Assembly (NCBI GenBank): GCA_037951105.1
Contig: JBAMJV010003765.1
Span: forward strand, 223,501 to 287,500
Direction of reading: 5' to 3'
From: Echinarachnius parma
Lineage: Eukaryota > Echinodermata > Echinoidea > Clypeasteroida > Echinarachniidae
Length of the DNA stretch: 64,000 nt
Shown: positions 11,188-23,399 of the stretch, in pieces
Numbering within the stretch: position 1 is the stretch's first letter
How the letters are laid out: each line of letters begins with the position of its first letter
Translations under genes and position numbers: made by a program
Notes under the pieces: generated by a model
What the model was told of the DNA's origin: nothing
The model's database searches: none
What the model saw: the letters and a program-made list of their open reading frames with translations, nothing else

Positions 11188-12379
11188 TATTCCCTGTTTT
11201 CTTTCTTCTGTCTTGTTTTTTATGAGTTTTTTTAAATATTTCATCACAAACATTTTCAACCTGCTAGATTTTTCTAGAATGGTGAAACTGACCCTAGTAG
11301 GACCTTCAGATGTAGAAAACAAAATTCAAGATCATGAGATTATAAATTATTGTAATCAAAGGTGATATAACAAAACAAAAATGAAGAGTTTTGGAGATGA
11401 ATATCCATTTTTTTAATGATATAGGATTAGAATTTACCAAGCTTATAAATTAGGGTAAGTGTAACTGACCGAAAAAAGCAGTTTCGATGCGGAGACTCGA
11501 AACTAATCTTCATGGTCCCGAGAGATTGTTTGTTGGAGATGAGACTCTCTTTATGATATTACTCTCGGTCTTCTTGCATCCTGGTCAGTTTGTTTCTAGA
11601 GCTGTTCATAAGCCACCAAAAATAGAAATAAAACCCAGAACATCTAATCTAATTTTACTTCATCAAATATGATAACTTAGAGCGAAGTAATTGACAGAAA
11701 GAGGAGCCATGAAACAGAACATTGTTGTCATCTTTACTGTGGCTTTTGAATACTGCTTAAATTTATGAAATTAGATTGATGTAATTGATCAAAAGAGGAG
11801 TTTTGAAACAGAGCATTACAGTCAACTTTCCTTTCGCTCGTGAATACAGCATTGACTGTGAGTCAGTGAGTGTGTCCACTGCTTCCCCAAATTACAAACT
11901 GGAGCCGGGTAGGGTATCAGTGGAAAGGAATTAATCTAGCAGTCGGATGAAATCTGGGTCCCAGAAGAGAAAAGATAGTCAAAAGTAGTCTTCACTTTGT
12001 AATTTTGTTCCCTACTATCTTCAAATTTAGTTGAATAGATCTGTGAACGGTCCTTAGTGTCCTTGAACTATGTAGCATGAATGCTCCTCAGGAAGTGGTG
12101 TTGTTGCACATTGGAGTCAATCGAGGCATCTTGTCCGAATATATTGATAATGTCATAACTTGAGGCTAAATGAGTTAAAAATTTGCATTAGCTTAATGAG
12201 TGCTGGAACCATGCCACATACCTCCCTCAGATTTCCGCGGGATCGATTGTAATTATTAATAGGAAGTTGTGGGTTAGGGCATTTAGAAGGATTTGCGTTA
12301 AATTGCATTAATTTAGGGAGCGACGCTTACGTTGCATTTTCCGCACTTGCTGCCAAGTAGAAATCAATGAACCTTGGGT

Positions 12380-13095
12380 TTCCTCTTTCCTTCATTACAC
12401 CATTCTGACCTTCTTCCCATCACTTACTAGGTCTGATTGATAATTTACTTCTCTTTCTTTCGGTCTTTCATTAGGTGTACATTTTCTTTTCTTATTCCTT
12501 CTCATGCATTTGAACTATATATGTCTCTTTCACTATGCGATTTTCCCTCCTTCTATCCCATCCCCTATCTCCTTCTTTCTAATTAGTTCTTCTTCCTGTA
12601 ATTTTTCAATTTCTCTCATTCATTCTTTATTGCTCTTTCCTTTTCTCATCCCCCTCTCTTTTATCACCATTTCGTTTGTATTTCTTTCTCCCCCTCTCCC
12701 TTTATTTCACCCTCTCTCCCCCTCTCCTACTCTTTCTCTCCTCCTCCCCTACTTTTGCTCTCCCCTTCTCTCTGCATCTCTCCCCTATATTTCAATACTT
12801 TTACTTTCCCACTCACCTCTCCCCCTTTACCCCCTTTAATCCTCTCTCCTTTATGTCCCTCTTCTCACCATTCCCTTCTCTCCCCATCCCCCTCTTTCTT
12901 TCACCCTCTCTCCACTTCTCTACCCCTATTTCTACCCTCTACCACTATCTCCCCCTCTCTCCCCCTCTCTCCCACTCTCTACCCTCTATCTTTCATCCTC
13001 TCTCTCCCCTTTTGTACCCTCCAAGCCCCCTCTCATCCCCACCTTTCTCTTCTCTCCGTCCCCTCTCTCTGTCTCTGTTTCCCCCTCTGTGTTCT
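12380..13095. repeat. Long pyrimidine (C/T)-rich tract
   Basis: About 600-700 bases are almost entirely C and T on this strand, densest at 12640-13090, with ccctctcc and cccctctct words. Overlapping Ser/Pro/Leu-rich ORFs here are a by-product of composition. Confidence 0.8.
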
Positions 13096-13836
13096 ATTTT
13101 TCTCAGGGGAATTCCCATGTATTTTGATTTTTTTCGCATTTCATCCCCATGACTCCATGGGTGATGTGTCAGACTTTTAAGAAGGCTGGAGGAAGGATCC
13201 AGTAGTTTGGTTTTTGGCTTTTGCCCAGTTCTGAATTTGGGCTTAAGCTGTCTCCCGTCTTTTTGGAAATATATTTGAGCCGAGATCTGATTTTGAATGT
13301 TGAACATTTACCTAACAGCATTGGCTAGTTATGGGACTAGTTGATTTTTATCTTCAAGAAATATCTTATATTTTCATGGATAAAAAGTTTTTGATTGACA
13401 TTGGAGCCACCTCAAGAAATTGGGACCTTTTCTCATCTTCTGGAAATATGTGACCTGTTACAACAAATAAACATCAAACTAGTTGAAATGTGTAAATTGT
13501 CTGATCTGCAAATTCTCCGCTGTCCAGTAAAAGGTAAAGATATCTTGTTATACAGTTAGGTATACTGCGGCAGTGATGACCCTACACAATAAGGGGTAAG
13601 AAATTCAGGAACAAGAAAGTAGCTGTACTAATAAAGTAAACAATTTTCTCAATTTTCATAGCTTTACATTTGACAGCATTTTATTAGGGTTTCATGGAAC
13701 CTGGTCACACACTCTTGTAGATAGAGAGTTTTCATTCGAGTCCGGTTTTGATTGGAATTTTCTCAGTTGTCTGGATATATATATATATTTCTACAGCTTA
13801 TTGATGGATACTTTTCTTCTTTTTTTTTCTTTGCAG

Positions 13837-13947
13837 AAAGAGATAAAGATGCATGACCTCGATGACGGCGATGATAATAAAAGTAATGATGATGATGACA
13901 ATGACAACAATGATGATTGTGATGGTGATGATGATGATGATCATTAA
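13837..13947 (+). pseudogene. Decayed twin of the exon at 13983, running into an Asp-rich GAT tract
   Basis: A polypyrimidine-ttgcag acceptor is followed by aaagagataaagatgcatga, close to the true exon's aaagagacgacgatgcgtga. The upstream tgatggata...ttctttgcag is duplicated as well. After about 24 bases the copy dissolves into GAT/GAC triplets and stops at TAA (13945-13947), with no donor. It reads KEIKMHDLDD and then Asp/Asn. It is probably dead, though it could act as a cryptic acceptor. Confidence 0.7.
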
Positions 13948-13982
13948 TTGATGGATAATTTTCTTTATTTCGTTCTTTGCAG

Positions 13983-14186
13983 AAAGAGACGACGATGCGT
14001 GAGCTTGCCCAGGAGCGCGAGGCCCGCGTGTCGCTAGAGAAGCAGCTAGAGGGCGCCCTAGCCGAAAACAAGTCGCGCAACGCTCAGCTGGAGGCGCTAC
14101 AAGGGGAGATCGCGAGGTTACGCAGTACGGAAAGTGTGGAATCACTGTGCGACAATGCAGAGAGCTGTATCAGCAGAAGATTACAG
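13983..14186 (+). CDS. nckap5: NCKAP5-like gene, coiled-coil exon 2
   Basis: A 204 bp exon (68 codons, phase 0 at both ends) between ttctttgcag and gtataa. It starts KETTMRELAQEREARVS and continues as a strongly charged helix with heptad leucines (LEKQL, LEALQGEIARLR). It ends with a Ser/Cys-containing segment, TESVESLCDNAES. This part of NCKAP5 proteins forms a coiled coil; the exon itself would not name the family, but the following exons do. Third positions are GC-rich, unlike the flanks. The donor (gtataaac) is weak and is followed by GAT repeats. A decayed twin lies just upstream. Confidence 0.85.
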
Positions 14187-14194
14187 GTATAAAC

Positions 14195-14455
14195 AAAATG
14201 ATGATGATGATGATAAGGATGTTGACGATGATGATGATGATGATGATGATGATGGTGATGGCGATGGCGATGGCGATGGCGATGGCGATGGCGATGGCGA
14301 TGGCGATGGCGATGATGCCATTGATGAAGATGATGATAATGACGACGATAAAGATAAGATGACAACAGCAATGATTGTGATGATGTTCATGATGGTGAAA
14401 CCAATGTTGATGTTGACGGTGACTGCGACGATGGTAATGATGATAGTGATTCATA
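14195..14455. repeat. GAT microsatellite with an embedded (GATGGC)9 hexamer run
   Basis: Imperfect GAT/GAC triplets surround nine clean gatggc units at 14257-14310, inside the 530 bp intron between 14186 and 14717. Asp-rich and His-rich ORFs reading through it are composition artefacts. Confidence 0.9.
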
Positions 14456-14492
14456 ATGTATTATAAATCTTTGTATTCCTCGTTTCAAACAG

Positions 14493-14642
14493 AGTGGGCG
14501 CTCGTCGATGGACAGCACCCTCAGTGATGTTGAGTGGGAGAATTGCAATGTGGTGGTCTCCAAACAGCAAGTGGAACTCAACGACGATAACAACGATGAC
14601 GATGATGACAGCGATGTTTATGATGATGGTAGTGATTTGTAA
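14493..14642 (+). pseudogene. Decayed twin of exon 3 with Asp-rich tail
   Basis: After caaacag it reads SGRSSMDSTLSDVEWENCNV, nearly identical to the true exon at 14717 (which has DVEREN). It has one extra codon (VSK for AN), and the AAG|gtaag donor is replaced by AACGACGAT. It then runs through GAT/GAC triplets to a TAA at 14640-14642. The intron segment before it (cataatgtattataaat) is duplicated too. It might still serve as an alternative terminal exon with an acidic tail, but no poly(A) signal is seen nearby. Confidence 0.75.
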
Positions 14643-14716
14643 TGTATTATAAATGTTTTAATCATTCAATTTTAAACATCTTCTCCCTAAATCTTTGTAT
14701 TTCTTGTTTCCAACAG

Positions 14717-14803
14717 AGTGGGCGCTCGTCGATGGACAGCACCCTCAGCGATGTGGAGCGGGAGAACTGCAATGTCGTGGCCAACCAGCAAGTGGAACTC
14801 AAG
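14717..14803 (+). CDS. nckap5: NCKAP5-like gene, exon 3
   Basis: An 87 bp exon (29 codons, phase 0 to 0) from tttccaacag to a consensus donor, aag|gtaaga. It reads SGRSSMDSTLSDVERENCN and ends NQQVELK. Ser/Thr-rich at first, then helical. It is chosen over the near-identical copy at 14493 because only this one keeps a donor and an open frame into the next exon. Reading past the donor gives an Asn/Asp-rich tail ending near 14923, as the retained intron starts with GAT-type repeats. Confidence 0.85.
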
Positions 14804-14924
14804 GTAAGACGAGATGACATCAATTCTCATTCATACAGGTTCAATAATTATAATAATAATGATAGTAATAATAATGATAATGATAATGTTGATGGTGATG
14901 AACATGGCGATGAAAAAGATTGAC

Positions 14925-14957
<33 letters not shown>

Positions 14958-15613
14958 CGACGATGACGATGACGATGACAGTAGTAGTAGTTATAAATAG
15001 TGATATGTGGTGAAGTAAAACAAAAATAGATTAACCTGTTCCTAATGAATGCAACTCAATACTTCAAATCTGCTAGTTGTTGCAATATCAGGCAGACCTT
15101 AAACAAGCTTTTAAACATGCAAAGACTCGAGGAACATTGTTATGCATACAATTTGATTATATTAGCGAACAGGTACATTATGTTTTGAACATTTTAGATG
15201 GAAATGCGCTATATAATTAGTTGGACAGAGATGCACAAACCGGCCCAGTCAGCATTCAGGAGTGATTTTTCATGAACACAAAAATTAGATGAAAAATTAT
15301 GAAACAGGAAAATTGAGAAGAGGGAGAGAGAGAGAGAGGTCTGGACTGGTATGACGGAGTATGAGTGTGCCCGATAGTAAAATCACACCAACTCATTTTG
15401 GCAGCCATGGAATCATTTTTAGTTGACAGAATCAATCCTTTAACCTAAAAATCAAGCGAAGCGTAAATCCCTCACATTATTTTCTCACACTTTTCCTAAT
15501 TTCTTCATGAATGTTTATATGGGCCATCGTTGCCCCAAGTATTGCTAGCTGTCTTTTGAGGTTAATTTCATGGCACCTAAAGAAAAAAGGTTGCATTTAT
15601 TTTTTCTCTTCAG

Positions 15614-15693
15614 TTAACCCATTGACTGCGGGAAACCGGTTGGGTTGTACAAAGTCAATGGGCATTTCAGAAACTCGGAAGGGAACGGGTTAA
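15614..15693 (+). mobile_element. TTAA MITE family C, single copy
   Basis: It starts ttaacccattgactgcggga and ends gggaacgggttaa. About 80 bp, bounded by TTAA on both sides. Confidence 0.7.
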
Positions 15694-16465
15694 ATGCAGA
15701 TTATGGCAAACCCAACCCCAACGATAATTCTTCACTAAAACAACAACATGGTGCTGAGATCTCTGAGCAAATACATTATGTAACCAATTATTACGTCCAA
15801 TTAAGGAATGATTTAGGACGGGACTAACGAGAATAGAAAGAACTTAGAGATTTGTGAAATGAAAGCACCAAGGAGTCTAGCCATTCAGGAAGGGATTGGA
15901 TTATGGGTGGATTAGGGGGCTTTTGGTAGTCAATTACCGTAATTACATGTACATGTAGGTGTGGAATTGCGTGGGGGGGTAAGAGCTTGTTTCTTGGGAA
16001 TTTAGTTCATTTCCTCAGTAACTGAAACACTGCTATGAAAGAAAGTGTCAGATTCCAAAAGACAAACAAAGTTTTGATATTTGCCTGAAGAAACAAAAGG
16101 TTTGAAGAGGTGCCAATCATAATTTCACACGAAGAAACTGCCTTTTTGTAATGATTTTATTGAACACTTTGTAAGATCTTTAGTCTTTTGCTCTCCTGAA
16201 TAAGCTATTCCAGCTTGCTTTTTCGGGTACATATCCATATAATTTAGAATAGAAGTGGAATATTTTGATTTCAATTTTGTTTTCATCCTTGAGTTCCCTC
16301 TTTATGTGACATGAAGATTTCTAATAGCTTCAATTGTCATGTTATCATTTTAGGGTTTTAATGTTTTTGTAAGGTATTAGCATTCAAGTTTTGGTAAGGA
16401 TAAGAAATGGTTGTTGGTTTATGAACAATCAAGAACGGAGCAATTTTTGCAGTAAGAAATGATGT

Positions 16466-16767
16466 TTAAAGGGATAGTTGAGTATATAATCACTATTTCA
16501 ACAAAACATCACATGCACAATATTTCATTTTAAATGGTCAAAACCGATGAGTTTTTAGAGAGCGCCATCTTGAGTTTTAACGGCTCTTTTTTTAATGATA
16601 ACAGGCTTTTTACTTTAGTCATTTGTAATTTTGTATTCCTTTCGAGGATGGTGGAGTTATATTTATTAGTTTGTAATGGTTTGTAATGGTGCAGGTTTTG
16701 GTTACTAAAATTCAGTTTGACCAAAACTGTTCTCTCTTTTATTACCGAAACTCAACTATCCCTTTAA
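16466..16767. mobile_element. TTAA MITE family A, shorter copy
   Basis: It starts ttaaagggatagttgagta and ends ctcaactatccctttaa. Internal sequence (aacaaaacatcacatgca, gagagcgccatcttg) matches the copies at 5394 and 29295. Confidence 0.75.
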
Positions 16768-17088
16768 GGCTCTTCACCAAGATATGGGTTAATTGGAGAA
16801 GTTTTCCAAAAGCAATTGATGACATTTGAAATGTTCACCTGATCAAGATATCTTGATAAAGATATATACCCCAGCCCAAATAATGTTTGGACTGGCCAAA
16901 AAAAAAGGGGTTAATGTCACAAGAATGAATTGAAAATGGGAACAGGAGGGTAAGGGTTCCATCGCAGAGAAAACAATCACGTAAAGTGAATTGTTTGTCA
17001 AGGGAGAAGGTGGAGCAGGATGACTGTTTGAGAGTAAAAATTATGATAAATGCCAACAATTGTGGCTACCTTCTTACATCTCTACCTT

Positions 17089-17462
17089 TTAAAGGGACTT
17101 AGTAACATTGTCCACATCCTCAAAATCCAATGGGAATTCTAGCGGTTCCCTCATTACTTTGTTGTATTCGTATTAACAATAAAAGTATGGGACAGATTTT
17201 GGTTTTTAAATATTCCCCGTTCGTTAAAAAGACATTTACGGTTGAAGTGTTCAGATGTAAAATTATCCACTGGATCGCGAAAACCGTGTACAAAGTGAGT
17301 GCAATGGGTTAGTGAATATCACTTTGCATTTTTGCTCATTATTCTGCCATATAACGTCCATTTAACTTGAAATTTTCGCACAAAACCCAGTGGACATATC
17401 AGATAACAATCGACCACTCATCACTTTTTGCACATGTCAACAAAGTTACTAGATCCCTTTAA
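17089..17462 (-). mobile_element. TTAA MITE family B (AGGGACTTAGTAAC ends)
   Basis: It begins ttaaagggacttagtaacat and ends aagttactagatccctttaa. Full-length copies are here (reverse relative to 27492) and at 27492-27885. A copy with a damaged right end is at 48792-49170, and a rearranged pair at 32692-33842. Nothing in it is coding. In this copy the internal site tattaacaataaaag is uninterrupted. Confidence 0.8.
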
Positions 17463-17595
17463 CTCCTTGAGTGCCAAGCTCGCATTTTTGCGAGTTACAA
17501 TACACACTCTTTCTCTATTATTTGTCTGCTAGGTAAATGAAGAAGATGGAATGGTGATGAAGAGGCCTTCCTTCTGCAGTGGAGAGACATAGACA

Positions 17596-17935
<340 letters not shown>

Positions 17936-18300
17936 AAATATTCATGACTAGTCAGTCGTGGACTGGTCAACTTGCTGATAGATGGTACTGATTTGACCGA
18001 TCATGAACGGGTTACTATATAATTCAGTAGTAAGATTCATCATTTGGAAGGATGCTTTTTTTATGGACTAACTTGTCATCTATCACTCACTAAATGCTTG
18101 CCGAGAAATATGGGATCCTCTTTTTTGTGAAGTGTTTTGACTTGTCTGACAAGATTTATTATGGCTATATGTGGCAAACTCTCCCCTTCAACCATTCTGT
18201 GAAATTATATGACTAGTCATTGACCCTAGCTGTTTCGTAAAAAAAACCTTTCCAATTGTTGGAAGTGTCCATTTATTGTAAATACTATGGCAACATCTGT

Positions 18301-18490
18301 AATAATAATAATGTTTTAAATTTATATATGCTCACCTACTATGATTGATGATCATCTCTAAGCGCTTTACGTTATACCCCTGTCATCGAACAAACACTTG
18401 CAATCAATGCATGCATGATGTGCACTTTCTGCTCCCTTTGGAGCAATGTATTCTGGCAGCCATAATGGGCACTTTAATAGTATAGAAGTA
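18301..18490. mobile_element. SINE tail-like fragment
   Basis: An (aat)n stretch with atttatatatgctc and ctaagcgctttacgttatac resembles the tail part of the SINE at 46405-47100 (atttatatagtgctt, ttaagcgcattattattacc). No tRNA-like head is seen. Confidence 0.4.
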
Positions 18491-19129
18491 CAATTGCTTA
18501 AACATTATACTCCTACTGGGTACATGTTGATTGGCCCTTGACCTAGTAGTTACGATAATTAGACATTAACCATAATTGGAAAAGTTTTCTGAAATGGGGC
18601 CTTTGACTGGTTAACTTGCTGATAGATAGATACTGGACATGACAGTGAGATTATCATCACATCAAAGTTTAACGAAACAGCCTTGGACAGGTTAAAACTT
18701 GCTGAAAAATAATGATCCTGACAGTATGATTATCATTCGTCGCTGACGTCAGTTCGCAGACATGCGGCTGACTCAGACATGGGCAAAAGGAAGCATTCAA
18801 ATCCCACAAATCCATACCTGGTTTCCCTCGTCCTATTTGTCCATATTGTTGACATGTATATATGTTACTAATTATGTCACAGGACAGTTTCAAACATGTT
18901 TCTCTTGATTTTCCACCCGATTTTGCCCTCTTTTCTACCTTTTTTATGTAGCTGACTCACACACAGACATTTATTAAAAGAAAATTTTCAAATCTCATAT
19001 TACAATGTGCTCGTTTTGTGTTAGTTTTTTTCCCCCCCAGTTAATATATAAAACTACTTATGGATGGGCAAGTTTAATTTTGAATATTATTAATAATTTT
19101 AGGCATTTTGATGGTCATTTTGATTATCT

Positions 19130-19505
19130 CCACTCCCAGTGGAGCACTTCCAAGCAGCTCAAAAGCATTAGAAAGATCATTCAAATGAAAATAATAATAG
19201 AATATTAATTTGTATTTGTACCCAGTCAAATGCACATAATATGTAATTTATGTAACTATCTCCACTCCCTAAGGAGCATTTCTTCCCAGGGGCTCATAGA
19301 GCTTGAGAGGGTCATTCATACACAGGCTTGCACCTCTTCGATGTGGGCCAGTCCTTATTTTTGCCCCTGGTTTGCGAGAAACTATAGATTAAGTACGTTG
19401 CTGACAGACATATACTGTAGATAGGTACATCGGGTATGGTTTGAACCTGTGACCTTTTCTTTGGAAGACAAAAGGCCTAAACCTACGTACCATGACACCC
19501 CAGCC
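19130..19505 (-). mobile_element. Degenerate tRNA-derived SINE
   Basis: On the - strand the right end carries an A-box-like tggtacgtagg and a B-box-like ggttcaaacc about 40 bases apart, with no intact tRNA fold. The body contains ctccactccctaaggagca, related to ctcaactccctggggagca in the SINE at 46405-47100. It is probably an old copy. Confidence 0.5.
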
Positions 19506-19621
19506 TCTATATAACTCCATCTATGCTGTATTAGATCTACATGTACATTCAAGACCCCAAAATACTTCGGCTTGGGTATCTGGAGATTGTGTGTTATACT
19601 CAAATCAGATTGTCTGTAATG

Positions 19622-21080
19622 AGTTAACAGGTTCCCTACTGGATATTGCAATCCCCATAGAATTAATATAGAACCCACCAGGTTCCCATAGGCAACGCTC
19701 GAAATTAACTTTTTTTGCTGGTGGCCCGATCGGGCAAGTAGAATTGGTATTTATCCAATATTGGTGGCCCGAAACAGAAATTTGGTGGCCCGAAAAAACA
19801 AGGAAAAACAAAAGAAAACAGTGACCGGTAATCTTAGCTTTTCATAAGAATTAATTAATGAAAATAACATCTAAAATCACCACCCTGATCAAAAATCCGT
19901 AAAGGAATATATAAACCCAACATTGAATCAGTAAAAGGTAATTTTGGAGTGATGAAATGTTACAATTTCAGCCCTATCTCTGTGCAATTTTGTCAACTTA
20001 CAAGTTCAAAGTTGAAATTATACACAAAACAACATGCATGGGACTGAACTGGAACTCTCACAAAATTGGCATGAAACATCTACAAAAGTACAAAACTAGA
20101 TGAAACAAAATCTGTACTACCTTATTATGAGTCCTATATTTGAAGTTCTTTCAAATTATGTGATGCTTTGAAAGATAATAAGGCCTTTCTGGCTTTCTTG
20201 CCCAAACGAATTTGCGCAAATTGGACTGAATTGAAGACAAGTCACAGCATAGTTGCAGAGTTGACTAGACTGTGTGTGGCTATGCGAATTGCTGTATTAA
20301 GCTGATGTACATACCGTCCCCATTTATAATACATGGGGCCGGGCCAGGTACAAGGTACCAGCATGTGTGTACACTTCTAGTTCTACTTGTATGCACTAGT
20401 AGTAGACGGGTAAATCAGTCTTTCTCTTTGTTGTTTGTCTCCCCAAGACGTCATAATTTTCATAGGCACCTCCAGAACGAGATGAATTTTTCTGTCTAAT
20501 CACGCACATTTCTCCAGATTATCGCCGTTAGCAGATTTGCGCTCGCTATTTTGCTGATTTTTTCCACTGATTTCCTTTGTTTTTTATGCCTGGTTTCGGC
20601 GATGTTTGAAATGTCAAATTTTCAGATTTACATTTGGAAATCTTACTGGCCCAATCGGGCCACTAAAATAGAGCAATTATGATTTTTTGGTGGCCCGACA
20701 GAGATTTTTGGTGGCCCCGGGCCATCGGGCCTGTGCTAATTTCGAGCGTTGCCATAGGTAATGGGTTAACAGGTTCCCTACTAGATTTTGCAATCCCCAC
20801 AGAATGAATAAATGATCCACCACGTTCCCGTAGGCAGTGGGTTAACAGGTTCCCTACTAGATTTTGCAATCCCCATAGAGTTAATACAGGGCCCGCCAGG
20901 TTCCTGCAGACAATGGGTTAACCCATTCCCTACTAGATGTTGCTACCCCCATAGAGTTAATACAGGGCTCACCAGGTTCCCATACACAATGGGGTATTTA
21001 CCTGTTCCCTCCTAGATTTCCCACAATCCCCATAGAGTTAATGCAGAGCCCACAAGGTTCCCGCAGGCAATTGGTTAAGA
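19622..21080 (-). mobile_element. Head-to-tail cluster of TTAA MITE family C, split by a hAT-like insertion
   Basis: Reverse-orientation units of about 75-85 bp follow each other (caggttccctactagatttt ... ggttcccgtaggcagtgggttaa), sharing TTAA or gttaac junctions at about 20766, 20840, 20918 and 20995. The first unit is cut by the element at 19693-20751 and resumes at 20752. Confidence 0.75.
19693..20751. mobile_element. hAT-like element, GGCCCG family, longest copy (1.06 kb)
   Basis: The ends caacgctcgaaatta and taatttcgagcgttg are a perfect 15 bp inverted pair. A 7 bp direct repeat, ccatagg, lies immediately outside both ends (19686-19692 and 20752-20758). It inserted into a family C MITE, and neighbouring units show the unbroken site. 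No transposase ORF. Confidence 0.85.
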
Positions 21081-21462
21081 GATCTTCAGAATAAACAACA
21101 ACAAAAACCTTGGCAATGTGGTAGTGTCCCAAACATTACGCAGGAATCGAGTTGGGAGTGGGGGATGTTAGTCACCAATTTGGGAGATCCTCCAACATAA
21201 TTTGAAACATTTCTGTGACAAATTACTCCTCATGTATCCCTGGTATACCCTGGCCAATGAACTTGCCAACATCAGCAATATATTGGATCTTGAATTTAAA
21301 CTCTAACTCCCGACATTGTTCGGGCCGCAGATTTTCATCATTGAACCCCTACGGGACTACGGGAACCGGGTGGGTTGTTTACAAAGTCTATGGTTATTTC
21401 ACAAACTCGAAGGTTACGGGTTAATACATGCAAAAGTGTATAAAACCTGGTGAATTAATATA

Positions 21463-21655
21463 CAGTCAAACCTGTGTATAGTGACCACCGAAGGGAGGTA
21501 AGAAAAGTGGCCACGTACTGTACACAGGTGACCTCTATAGACAGGTTCATTCCATTGTTTTTCTCTGCAGGGGATCATGTTTAGTGGCCACTATAGGCAG
21601 GTTGGCTGCTATAGACAGGTGGCCAATAAGACAGGTGGCCAATAAGGTTTGACTG
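21463..21655. mobile_element. MITE with CAGTCAAACCT inverted ends
   Basis: It starts cagtcaaacctgtgtatagt and ends aggtttgactg, with internal gtgaccacc, gacctctatag and ggcaggttggc words. Relatives are at 32519-32691 (reverse) and, with two insertions, at 34593-35323. Confidence 0.75.
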
Positions 21656-22079
21656 TGTTAGGATTGGTCCCAATACTACTCAGACTGTGGTTATAAGGAG
21701 GATGCATGTGATAAAAAAATAGGACAAGCCTCATAAACTGAAAACTCTTTGTGGAAATATAGGTTATCAGATCATTTCAGCAACATTTTCCAGCTGGTGA
21801 CAATATAGATTCCCTTTTAGATATGATTAGTTTGAACGAGTAGAACATTAGGTGGATTGAAATAGAAAAGGGTGTATTTTTAAACCTGTTCCCTTTTTTT
21901 TCTGATTTTCATTTTTTTTTTTTTAACTGAGAATAAATAACCTGGGAACACAAATGAATGGCAAAAATGTTCATATATTATGTATTATATGTGTAAAGTG
22001 ACTATTAGGACTGTATTTGTTGGTCATAACAAAAACAAACAAATAAAGTGTAGCCAGAAAATTAAAGGGTTACAAATTA

Positions 22080-22860
22080 TTGTTCTCTAAATGAGAAACA
22101 ATGGAGAGCATAGTGTTTATAGCATTTCTATCATAAGGGGATACATGTATATCACTAACCTTTTTATTAAAAACGAAAGAAAACAAAGTAATTGCAAAAA
22201 TTTGATTATGAGGAAGACGTATGACTTAGGTTGATTGCTAATAAGGAAGGGTGTATTGTTAGTCTCTTAATAATGGACAAATAAAACATAATTGCAACAT
22301 CTAAAAACCACGAAACAATGGCAAAACATTTAAGAAGGGAGGCAATAAAATAATTGGTCATTGATAGAATGTATGTGAAACAGGGAAGGGTGTGTCACAT
22401 AAGTCTTTTCAATATAAAAAAAGGGGTATTTGCACCCAAAAAAGAGAGACAAAACAATATTCGCTCACAGATAAATTGTTAGTTAGTCTTTTGATAATAA
22501 CAAATATAAACAACAAACTCATTCAAAACAAATTAGAAGGGAGAAATGAAATGATGAGACATTCATACATATCAAACCAGGAAGGGTGTATCATATAAGT
22601 CTTTTAAATATACAAAAAGAGAGACAAAACAATGTTTGCTCACTTATACATTGTATGTTAGTCTTTTGATAATAACAGAAATAAAAAAAGCGCAATTCAT
22701 TGCAAAACAAACTAAGAAGGAAGGGTGTAGTATCACATAAGTTGTTTGAATATTAAAAAAAAATAATTGTAAAAAATATAAAAAATCAGTGATGCAAAAC
22801 AAACGATTGCTCACTATTAAACTGTATGTGAAACAAGGAAGAGGCTAGGAAGGGCGTATC
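22080..22860. repeat. Decayed tandem repeats, about 180 bp unit
   Basis: The recurring words gtcttttgataataac, aaaagagagacaaaacaat and gaagggtgta(t) are spaced about 180 bp apart (for example 22482 and 22661). About four units, heavily mutated. Confidence 0.6.
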
Positions 22861-23399
22861 GTATTACTCTTTCCATAGTAGATTAACTTTGATTAAATTT
22901 TACAGGATCGGTTCTTGTTAGGATCCCCTGGGCAAAAGTCTCTATACATGTAGATGATCCTTTAGATGACTACTGAGGTTTACTTTACTTACACGATTTT
23001 CAATATGTGGTATCTACACAAAAAATCTCTCCCATTCATTTGCTTGATCTTATATAAGCCCATTCAATACCCCTGGCACATCATCATAGTGCAATATATG
23101 TGATAAGTCAATGGCTGTGTAATTGCTTGGTATGAAGAGGGTTAACCCACTTAGGAACCGTTCTAAGAATACTGGGCTAGGGTCTATGGAGAATGCATGT
23201 TTACACTAAAGTGGAATAGCCTGGAAAGGGTTAAAAGGGCTGAGAATTATCATGAGATTCTTATCGTGCTGGGACAGTTAGTCATAAAGATGGCTCTCTT
23301 TCCCTTCCAAATCTTGGGAAAAAAGATCGAAGAAAGAAAACAAAAAAGTAATGATAATAAGGGTTTGATGGCAGAATTTTAATTTTGCCCTCTGGAAAA

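Larger units (their letters stand above)
1711..13982 (+). other. nckap5: 12.3 kb intron of the NCKAP5-like gene
   Basis: The donor is gtgagt and the acceptor ttctttgcag. The intron holds a candidate alternative first exon (4874-4951), a 78 bp tandem array, TTAA MITEs, a foldback MITE, a hAT-like element, two hairpins and a pyrimidine tract, all listed separately. I see nothing recognisable at 1711-2960, 3520-4370, 5880-6410, 6970-7900, 8690-9440 and 11190-12380 beyond short repeats and spurious small ORFs. Confidence 0.7.

Noticed and set aside
10829..11365. 178-codon + strand ORF
   Set aside because: It reads straight through both arms of the 174 bp hairpin, has phenylalanine runs from poly-T and matches no family; an accident of composition.
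12504..13180. Overlapping Ser/Pro/Leu-rich ORFs (111-158 codons)
   Set aside because: Three frames are open at once across a pyrimidine-only tract, which is expected by chance there.
13763..14466. Asp-, His-, Ile- and Ser-rich ORFs on both strands
   Set aside because: All are translations of GAT and GATGGC repeats; only 13983-14186 has splice sites and coding composition.
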